Assembly: GCA_964036315.1 (NCBI GenBank)
Contig: OZ038488.1
Location: 62,926,754 to 62,990,753, forward strand
Reading direction: 5' to 3'
Source of the DNA: Acanthosepion esculentum
Taxonomy: Eukaryota; Mollusca; Cephalopoda; Sepiida; Sepiidae
Length of the DNA: 64,000 bases
Of this stretch, positions 56,123-64,000 are shown one piece after another. Numbering within the stretch: the stretch's first letter is position 1; each line of letters starts with the position of its first letter. The notes below the pieces were generated by a model, which was not told where the DNA came from, searched no databases, and was given only the letters and a program-made list of their open reading frames with translations. The translations under genes were made by a program, and so were the position numbers.

Positions 56123-56855
56123 ATTTACTTAAAGACATTGTAGACGAAAAGGACGCTGTAGAAGAATAATGTAAACAACGAATTTAAAAAGCATTTTTAA
56201 AACCGCGATATTTGCCCTAGAGATGCTTTTCGAAGTCTACTAGTAAATTTAAGAATTAATTAACTGTATTTTGTAAAAGTAATGCTTACCTTTCACTTAA
56301 AACAGAATAAAAATAACATTTTATATACACTCGAAAAATAGATGTGGAGTTGGGAATGTCCGTATACACATGTGACATCCCAGTTTTGCAATCAGTCACG
56401 TGAAACGCGTCCGACGTCTAATGTTTTTGTCAGTTCAGATTCTTAAACTGGCGCAGTATGATGCTCTCTGAAAAACGGATCCGCGATTTTTGGTTACATG
56501 TTTGATAAATTTAATGATTCATCTTTTTTCCCTTAGCTGAGAAACCTTGCAAACCAATTTCGTATTTTCTGGTCAATTATGGCTCATTGGCTACAGTCAT
56601 TGTGTATTTTTCTAGATGTTTCTATATCGTTATTACCTTGCTTGATCTCTCACAACATATCAATCCCTCTATTAATGGATTTAACAAATCTATTTTAATC
56701 CACTGTATACGCTGCTATTTCCGTGCACAACTAACGTATGTTAGTCTACTCGAAAATTATTTTTAAGTAACATGTGTGGCTTAGGATGATGCATTCCACA
56801 TGACAATTTCCTCTAAAAACGGAAATTACTTATGAACTAATAGCTTCATGTGATA
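56122..56855. other. Unassigned AT-rich DNA
   Basis: No recognised element. Confidence 0.45.
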
Positions 56856-56859
56856 ACTA

Positions 56860-57330
56860 TAGGGATACTAAAGATGATTATCTCCCTTTGGTCGAGATTA
56901 AATCATATGGGAAACGTGTCGACCGCTTAGTGAGACCATTGCATAGAGTGAAGAACGTAGTCAGTCCAAGTCAGTCAGCTTCCTGGAGTCAATCGGAGCA
57001 GTTGCATTTATTTATTTATTTATTTTTTAATTTTTTTTATAGCTTTCATTCCTCAATTTGTGTTAAGGCTAAATCTGTCTCCTCCTTGGTGTAGTTTGTA
57101 AACGTATGGCGTCGTTTTCCATTGGAAATATATTTTCACCAGACACACAGCATATCTCCGAGTCGCAGTTCGCATGTTGAAAAAAAAAACTAGGATTCTC
57201 CGTTTCCCGTTTGTGCAATATGTCTTCCATGTCGACATAGTAAATTAATCCGGACTGCTTGAATCCGGAAACCTAAATATGGAAGAAATTCCGGCAATAC
57301 CAGTTCCCGTTGAGAATTTTTATATGCAAG
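56860..57330 (+). repeat. Rep-E copy (long)
   Basis: 'gatgattatctccctttggt', 'gaccgcttagtgagaccatt', 'ctaaatctgtctcctccttg', 'ttctccgtttcccgtttgtg', 'taatccggactgcttgaatc'. Collinear with 45.1-45.8 kb. Confidence 0.5.
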
Positions 57331-57396
57331 AAACTATCTTTTCGTTCTCTTTTCACGCTGATAGTTATGTAGATATATGATATGATTTCCGCACGT

Positions 57397-57509
<113 letters not shown>

Positions 57510-57514
57510 TGATA

Positions 57515-57605
57515 TAATAGGAAAGAACTGTTAGATAGATTATCCGAAGTTCTTTATATTTTTGTTTTTATTTTTAAAAACAGTGCTCGATACAGAAGTA
57601 GAACC
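57515..57605 (+). repeat. Rep-J copy 2
   Basis: 'aataggaaagaactgttaga', 'atccgaagttcttta', 'tttttatttttaaaaacag', 'tgctcgatacagaag'. See 50425-50525. Confidence 0.6.
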
Positions 57606-57997
57606 TGCCACCCGGAAGTTAGGGTTTAATATTGAAATTTAACCTGAATACTGCTGACCAGTTTCTAAACATAGTTATTTCTGTGTTGGTGGAATCATAT
57701 ATTTTTTTAAAAATTATAATGTATTGTGTTTCTGAATTAGCAGCATAAAACCCTCCCTGGAAACAAATCATATTCTCCATTCGTTTTCTTTCAGCTATTC
57801 TGTTCCGACCGTGAAATAAGGAGCTGTTATATCATAGATATAATAATGCTCATAATGGGGGAAATAAGGGAGAATATCCCCTTTCTTCCATACCTCACCC
57901 ATTATCTGGTGACTTAGCCAATTAGCTGCTGACGTGGTATGATATTATTAGTATCCATTATAACAATTTCCAGTAAATTGTGTTTAGAATATAGAGG
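57606..57997. other. Unassigned DNA, partly Rep-E-like
   Basis: 'ttatatcatagatataataa' and 'atgggggaaataag' match 46.06-46.10 kb. Confidence 0.4.
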
Positions 57998-57998
57998 C

Positions 57999-58556
57999 TG
58001 CGATGGATGAATTGTCGTCCAAATTAAGCAAAAATTAAGATAACACTGCCATCTCATAAAGAATACATTTATTCTATGAAATCACCATTAGCTTCCACAC
58101 GACTTCAATTCTCCTGCAATTCTTCTGGACGATCTTCTTCTTGAATTGGTGAATGTTGCCATAATCCTTGCCTTCAATTCAGCTTTGGTGTTACAAGGAG
58201 TTTTGTTGATCTTTCGCTCAACTGCCACCCACAAACACAATAATCAAGGAGGTTGCAGTTTGGGGAGTTATGTGGCCAGATGAAAGGGGTGATGTGATTG
58301 TAGAAATTGTCTGACAGCCATGACTGGGTTCTCCTGATTGTGTGGCATCATGCAGAGTTCTGTTGCCAGACACATGATCTTCCAGAAGTCACCCTCTTGT
58401 CCCATGACAGCCCTACCTCTCCTCAAGGCTCTTGATGTAGGCCTCCGAGTTGAGTCTGAGACCCTCATCAGCAAAAGCGGGAATTCCTTTCTTATCAGAA
58501 TGATCAGAGTGAAATGAAAAATATAAAATGGTGACAATTTACCCATCGCACCTTCT
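57999..58556 (-). mobile_element. Mariner (M1) internally deleted copy e, both ends present
   Basis: Left end 'tgcgatggatgaattgtcgt' and right end 'gacaatttacccatcgcacc' are inverted. In between, the minus frame keeps DEGLRLNSEAYIKSLEERG, HNQENPVMAVRQFLQSHHPF and the CNTKAELKARIMATF region, ending EANGDFIE. About half the length of a full mariner, with frameshifts. It shows the element limits that other copies lack. Confidence 0.8.
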
Positions 58557-58829
58557 ATTATCTTGCAATAAACTATTAGGTTGTATATGACTATTATGTA
58601 AGTCGACAATGTTTAACACTCATATAGTGATTCTTAATACAGGTATTGGTATTTTACATTTTTGATGATTGAAGAATTGGTCATAATTATGAGAATCTTC
58701 AAAAAAGTATTGATTTAGTGATTTGTTTGTATCAAATTTATCAAACCGATAATTTTTTTAGATTGCAAGAATAATTCTTTTCTTTTCTTTTTTTGCCAGT
58801 GAATAATTCATTAACAATTTTTTCAAGTC
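58557..58829. other. Unassigned AT-rich DNA
   Basis: Nothing recognised. Confidence 0.4.
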
Positions 58830-58935
58830 CTCATTTCCCAAGGCTATTTGCACGTAAGTGAATGCAACGAATTCGAACAACTGTCTGATTTCTAATCCGG
58901 AAGAACCAATATCCATTACACTACCCAAACACAAG
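58830..58935 (-). mobile_element. SINE-A copy 12, partial
   Basis: 'tcccaaggctatttgcacgt', 'aagtgaatgcaacgaattcg', head 'atccattacactaccc'. It lies just before the 26-bp array. Confidence 0.75.
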
Positions 58936-58959
58936 GTATTTTTCATATATTCTAAGGGT

Positions 58960-60185
58960 GTAAAGAGACGATGTAAAAAGTGCATATTACGAGAGGGTGT
59001 AAAATGTGCATGTTATGAGAGGATGCAAGAAGTGCTTGTTATGAGAGGATGCAAAAAGTACATGTTATGGGAGGATACAAAAAGTACATGTTATGAGAGG
59101 ATGCAAAAAGTACATGTTATGGGAGGATGCAAAAAGTACATGTTATGAGAGGATGCAAAAAGTACATGTTATGTGCGGATGCAAAAAGTGCATGTTATGA
59201 GAGGATGCAAAAAGTGCATGTTATGAGAGGATGCAAAACTGCATGTTATGTGAGGATGCAAAAGTGCATGTTATGTGAGGATGCAAAAAGTACATGTTAT
59301 GAGAGGATGCAAAAAGTACATGTTATGGGAGGATGCAAAAAGTGCATTTTATGGGAGGATGCAAAAAGTACATGTTATGTGCGGATGCAAAAAGTGCATG
59401 TTATGAGAGGATGCAAAAAGTGCATGTTATGAGAGGATGCAAAACTGCATGTTATGAGAGGATGCAAAAGTGCATGTTATGTGAGGATGCAAAAAGTACA
59501 TGTTATGAGAGGATGCAAAAAGTACATGTTATGGGAGGATGCAAAAAGTGCATTTTATGGGAGGATGCAAAAAGTACATGTTATGGGAGGATGCAAAAAG
59601 TACATGTTATGAGAGGATGCAAAAAGTACATGTTATGGGAGGATGCAAAAAGTACATGTTATGGGAGGATGCAAAAAGTGCATGTTATGAGAGGATGCAA
59701 AAAGTACATGTTATGTGAGGATGCAAAAAGTACATGTTATGGGAGGATGCAAAAAATGCATGTTATGGGAGGATGCAAAAAGTGCATGTCATGGGAGGAT
59801 GCAAAAAATGCATGTTATGGGAGGATGCAAAAAGTGCATGTTAAGAGAGGATGCAAAACTGCATGTTATGAGAGGATGCAAAAAGTACATGTTATGAGAG
59901 GATGCAAAAAGTACATGTTATGGGATGATGCAAAAAGTACATGTTATCTGCGGATGCAAAAAGTGCATTTTATGGGAGGATGCAAAAAGTGCATGTTATG
60001 AGAGGATGCAAAAAGTGCATGTTATGAGAGGATGTAAAACTGCATGTTATTAGAGGATGCAAAAAGTACATGTTGTAGGAGGATGCAAAAAGTGCGTTTT
60101 ATGAAAAGATGCAAATAGTGCATGTTATGAGATCATGTAAAAAGTGCATATTATGAGAGCATGTAAAAAGTGTATCTTACGAGAT
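58960..60185. repeat. 26-bp minisatellite, about 46 copies
   Basis: Unit 'gtacatgttatgagaggatg' plus 'caaaaa'. Variants are a/g in 'gtRcatg' and agag/ggag/tgag/tgcg before 'gatgc'; a few units are 24 or 25 bp. Units degrade at both edges. A 222-codon frame (59333-60001) and others run through it because 26 bp rotates the reading frame; they are not genes. Confidence 0.97.
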
Positions 60186-60470
60186 TCATGACGGTTGCTT
60201 CTAGACTTGAAGAAATTATTATCGAACTGATCGTGAAAGCTTCCTTTTGGGAGTCTGTTCCACTGAGTAACTGCCCTGAAGAAGATATCTGAGTGAAACT
60301 TACTTTTGCCGATGGATTAGGAATGATTGCTCTTCTATCCTATGTATGTGACTGACGGGTCCTAACTGTGAATGCCTGAACTGACGTAGCGCTGAATAAT
60401 GACCCTGAAATTAGCGACAGAGCAATGCGATGTGTGTGATATGTGGTAATGGAGTTTGGGATGGAAAACA
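60186..60470 (-). pseudogene. LINE C-terminal tail
   Basis: The minus frame reads TVTQWNRLPKGSFHDQFDNN, like TVWNRLPRGCFPEHYDLKL at 34.0 kb. Remnant of a CR1/jockey-type ORF2 end. Confidence 0.6.
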
Positions 60471-61160
60471 ATTTATCAGATAGTTAGTTAGATAGCAAAG
60501 AAGCCAGAGATGACAACGTTAAGTCTAAAAATGTAAAACAAATTCAAACATTTACGATCATTTGGCTATTTGCCGAATAATATATATATAAGATATCTAT
60601 TTTAAAAGTACTTTTGGTTTTTACGTAGCATTCGCCTGTTGATACATATTGGACATTCTCAAGAGGGACGAGCGCCATAGATTCTCAAACAAAGAGATTG
60701 TTCTTTTTTAAGACGGCTGGGAAAAATGTTCGAAAACTTTACAAAACATCTAAGGACATTGAAGAAGTAGAAGGCGGAATGGAAAGAATCCAAAACGATT
60801 AATGATCTCCGGGGTGGAGAGAGGTAGAAGCTTTTCGTTGTCGTAAAACCAATCTGAATTTGGCAAGAAGGGGAAAAGAAAACAGATTAAAAACAAATAG
60901 AGATTAAAAAGAGAGAAAGGGTTTAACAAAGAAAGAAAAGAAAGCAGTATCCTATTGATACCAAGGACATATTCTTAACAATCTGATATGAAATAACAAA
61001 TCCGGTAGAAATAAAAAAGACATTATAAAAAACGCTGTAATAAATATCTGGTTGGGATGCTGAGATGTGCGTCTCTTCCAAAAGTTTCTATTGCGATAAG
61101 GGCTGAATAGTTATAATTCATAGCAGCAGCCACCCCTACCCACAAAAAATAAGTAACATT
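60471..61160. other. Unassigned AT-rich DNA
   Basis: No recognised element. Confidence 0.45.
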
Positions 61161-61162
61161 CC

Positions 61163-61440
61163 CATATAAAACATGGAATCGCTTGTTTTACATAGTTTGC
61201 TCAGAGTAGATTTGCCACCAGAATGGAATTCAGACTATAAATAATTTGATGATGGCTTTTACCATTTTTTTCCTGACAGATTATTTCAAAACGAAAAACG
61301 GTCTCATACAAAACATGCAATCGCCTACATCCCATGAGTTGCTCAGAGTGAATTGGCCACCAGAAAGAAATTCAGACTATGCACAATTTGATGATTAATA
61401 TTACTTTTTTTTCTTGACATATTAATTCAAAATATAAACG
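61163..61440. repeat. 142-bp tandem duplication
   Basis: 'gctcagagt.ga.ttg.ccaccaga' and 'attcagactat...aatttgatgat' occur in both halves, starting at 61163 and 61305, at roughly 80% identity. Confidence 0.75.
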
Positions 61441-61544
61441 ATCATGACTCTCCACAGATTCCATTTATTTATTATCTGTGAACAGATTCTTGGGAAATCA
61501 AAGATGTTGCTTCTAGATCCATTTGATTTATGAGTTTTCCTTCT

Positions 61545-61735
61545 CTTAGGCTACCAGTCAAATGCAGATAAGTTAGTCTACCTTCCTATTTAATCTATAG
61601 CGGAGGATAAGAAGAGATCTAGCCATGACTTTCCCAGGTGTATTAGTGCGAAAATAAATACTACAGACTCGCCTGCAATTCGAACTCGGCTCGACGATTT
61701 CACCTTGCGCGTCGAGTTTGAATTGCATTCAAGCC
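61545..61735 (-). mobile_element. SINE-A copy 13
   Basis: 'ttccttctcttaggctacca', 'taatctatagcggaggataa', 'gtattagtgcgaaaataaat', 'gcaattcgaactcggctcga' (B box). Confidence 0.75.
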
Positions 61736-62500
61736 TGTTTGCATTTTATTTCCCCTAGACGCATTTTTTCCACAATAAGTGGTTTCAAACCGACATTAAT
61801 TATATATTCGGAAGAGGAAAGCTATGATAGGCTAAATGCATGCATTTAAGAAGATTCGTCCTTAGTTTCATTAAAAAGATACAGTTATGGGCACACCTTG
61901 ATGTCTGTTGTTATACCAGTAGAGGTCCGCACAATTTTAGGACTACCATCATTGTTGATCCATCTTTTTCAGAAGCAAACAATTTATTAGAAGGTATTTA
62001 AGGAATAATTTTTTTTCTCAGAAGTTTTAGAATTTCTTAATTATATAATAATTAAGTGAAAGGGAACTTCTTTTGAACATTCAATGTAAGACTCAAAATG
62101 TATTTCTTTATATTCTGTCTAGAAACGAATGGAATATTATATTCCAATGTGTAATATAATCTATTAAGTATGTTAAATACCCAGCTCTTTATGGTTTGAG
62201 GCAGTTTCTATTGGAAGGAATTCAAGTCTTGATTTTATGATTCTATAATATATTAGCAAGGATTCTACAATAGAGTGTGAATACATATATCTGAAAGTCC
62301 TCCAGACTACGAACAAAGAGGTAAGTAATCAAGACCAGATAAACAACATTAAAATCTTCTTTCGATGAAATACAGTTCAAACAAACATGATCGTGGTATT
62401 AAAAATATGCACCGATATTCTTCTTCTTCCGTGTGTTGTCTCTCTACAGGACATGGCTCTCCAAAATTTCCTGTCCTTCACAGCTCTTATTAAAGTTTGT
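61736..62500. other. Unassigned AT-rich DNA
   Basis: No recognised element. Confidence 0.45.
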
Positions 62501-62519
62501 CTTTTTACTTTCCCACCGC

Positions 62520-63180
62520 CCGAGGGTAGGTAGATACGACACAAACTCAATTTAATGTGGCGGGTCCGAGCGCGGGTAACCGGGCCAAAGCCAAGAATTG
62601 TCCAGCACTCGTAATCATCGGTTACTCTAGCATCAGTGTTACCAAGTCCCTTTGGCGCAATTAAGGAGGTATTGACGTGGGCAGATGTTCCTCGAGCCTG
62701 GCCATCTCTCAATAATATTTTCATTTGCGCTCTTCCTGAAGACAGAGACACAACTGAGAGAGGATGAAAGAAAACCTCAATGCCTCGAGATCTCCCAAAG
62801 TGGTAAAAGGTTTTTGCTATCTCACCTAACCGGATTACTTCGGAAGTGTGCTGGTCAAACTGTCTGTCTCCGGACAGAGAGGATCCCCAGACGAGGCTAT
62901 GTTGAAGAGGAGAGTGTCGTCTCGGGAGACAGTTACCCGACCCCATTTTTACAGGGTCTACAGGAAATTTAGCCTTGTGCCGCATCCAACTGCGTGGGGT
63001 GGTTAGTGAATATCTCATCTAATCCGGATTACTTCGGAAGTGTGCTGGTCAAACTGTCTTTCTCCGGGTAGAGAGGATCCCCAGACGAAGCTATGTCGAA
63101 GGGCAGACTGTCGTCTCGGGAGACAGCTACCCGACCCCGTTTTTACAGGGTCTACGGGTCTCTTAATCTCTGTTGTGCCA
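62520..63180 (-). mobile_element. Element T, copy 3, tandem core units
   Basis: On the minus strand, core units like those at 19.1-19.8 kb: 'caccccacgcagttggatgc', 'ggcacaaggctaaattt', 'tctcccgagacgac', 'gggatcctctct'. Two near-identical units start at 62830 and 63024 (period 194 bp). A short plus-oriented piece lies at 62520-62570. Confidence 0.65.
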
Positions 63181-63480
63181 AATATTTGCACATGCTCATT
63201 AGTTAGGTTATGCGCTGGTTTCGTCTCTCCTTCTTACCTTCAATATGTCCTTATTAGTAACAAATATTTCTAAGCCTTTTTTCCTCTTTATTTGACTTAG
63301 ACATTTCTCCTGTCTCTTTCAGGTTTTAACTATAATTTTTTGCCTAAAACTTTCGTTCTTCACAAGTTCCGTACTTGGAACATTCAGCATCCTTCTGTAG
63401 AACCAGAGAATTTAAAACGATTACTTGGTTACGTATTTTAGTGCTCCATGTTATATGCAAATAAATAATAAATCATAATT
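63181..63480. other. Unassigned DNA
   Basis: Shares 'cagcatccttctgtagaac' with 20279-20299, so probably part of an unclassified repeat next to element T. Confidence 0.4.
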
Positions 63481-63483
63481 AAT

Positions 63484-63730
63484 TACATTGGTCACACGAC
63501 TACATGCCTATCCAGACGCCTTACGTTACACCTATCTGTCCACAGCTCTATTAGAACATATTTAAAGACACACATAAACTTATCAGGCTCCATTTGAAAC
63601 ATGCTAGTAGAAAATACAAACATAATAACCTCATACACATGTAAAAAAAAGATAAAAAATAATGGAAGACTTTATAATAAAAAAAGAAAAGGCCAATACT
63701 TAATAATATTAACTACGAACACGGCCACAA
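63484..63730 (+). pseudogene. Penelope-like element GIY-YIG remnant (PLE-2)
   Basis: One frame reads YIGHTTTCLSRRLTLHLSVH followed by SSIRTYLKTHINL, homologous to YVGHTTNSLSRHLTLHL in PLE-1. After a stop come MLVENTNI and, in another frame, KIMEDFIIKKEKANT, matching KILVENTIIL and KILEAIYIKQLKPN. The catalytic E-containing block is frameshifted and several stops are present. Confidence 0.75.
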
Positions 63731-63822
63731 TGTGCTAACTGTGTTCAGAAAATAAAACATCTCTATAACACTAAAAATATACACACACCGTACAGACCCA
63801 ACTATATTGAAAAAATGAAATC

Positions 63823-63862
63823 ATCCTTGATAATGGCTAGAAGTATAGCCGAAAGCGCTCGG
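63823..63862 (+). ncRNA. Hammerhead-like hairpin downstream of PLE-2
   Basis: TTGATAA (63827-63833), an extra T, stem GGCTA/TAGCC with loop GAAGTA, GAAA (63851-63854), a palindromic AGCGCT, then C. Stem I would be ATCC with GG(T)AT, one bulge. It occupies the same place relative to the endonuclease as the 55.1-kb hairpin. An AATAAA signal follows at about 63900. Confidence 0.5.
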
Positions 63863-64000
63863 TATTGAACATTTGGACAGTATTTGCACACTCTGTATCT
63901 AATAAAGAAAACACTTGTTCGAACACAAGATAAATAAAAAAAACGCTTAATTGTAGTAGCTTGTCTGTCGTTTTTAATGAAGGATTGATGCCTAAATACA

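Noticed and set aside
59333..60001. 222-codon frame of MQKV...GCKK repeats as a secreted cysteine-rich protein
   Set aside because: It is the 26-bp minisatellite read through; unit length variants shift the frame and nothing around it looks like a gene.
60283..60305. 'ctgaagaagatatctgagtg' then 'aaac' as a hammerhead
   Set aside because: The core words occur by chance within a LINE tail; stems I and III do not form.

Overview
This looks like repeat-rich, AT-rich metazoan nuclear DNA with no clear complete host gene. Long (TA)n runs occur about every 2 kb. The rest is decayed transposons: Penelope-like elements with GIY-YIG endonuclease tails, CR1/jockey-like LINE 3' ends, mariner, Tc1 and pogo-type DNA transposons, and several tRNA- or 5S-derived SINE families. 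A 'GGGAGATAATC'-type repeat and the SINE-dominated landscape suggest a mollusc, possibly a cephalopod. That placement is inference from general appearance, not a database match.

Layout. 0-9 kb: (TA)n arrays, a SINE-A copy, a mariner remnant (3.2-3.8 kb), inverted Tc1 fragments (4.2-4.9 kb), and one candidate host exon on the minus strand (7.98-8.27 kb). 9-21 kb: composite 'element T' at 9.3 kb and 18.95 kb (the second nested in a SINE), LINE tails, two pogo-like MITEs (11.8 and 20.4 kb), a 69-bp palindrome-bearing tandem array (13.2-13.7 kb), a mariner with a nested repeat (15.76-16.98 kb), and inverted SINE-C pairs (14.9-15.3 and 17.5-18.0 kb). 21-27 kb: a 41-bp minisatellite apparently grown out of a SINE tail, a 5S/tRNA SINE fused to a LINE reverse transcriptase whose YADD box has decayed, and microsatellites. 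27-44 kb: mariner copies, SINE-B, SINE-C and SINE-D, and three copies of a small element ('Rz') ending in a hammerhead ribozyme. 44-58 kb: LINE tails, Rep-E and Rep-K repeats, and two Penelope-like remnants (49.9 and 54.2 kb). 58-64 kb: a deleted mariner, a 26-bp minisatellite of about 1.2 kb, a LINE tail, more element T, and a third Penelope-like remnant.

The most interesting content is RNA-level. Three Rz copies (29.0, 38.3 and 43.3 kb) carry recognisable type I hammerheads: the CUGANGA and GAAA core, closed stems II and III, and a cleavage C followed by the 3' strand of stem I. Two copies differ by a compensatory pair change in stem I. One copy is a 320-nt unit with ribozyme-junction sequence at both ends, as expected of a tandem or circular replication intermediate. 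Related minimal hammerhead-like hairpins with palindromic stem III follow two Penelope-like GIY-YIG remnants and lie inside SINE-C, which also shows recurrent head-joined inverted truncated copies. Together these suggest a family of ribozyme-bearing non-autonomous elements moved by Penelope-like machinery. Nearly every open reading frame is a microsatellite or repeat artefact.
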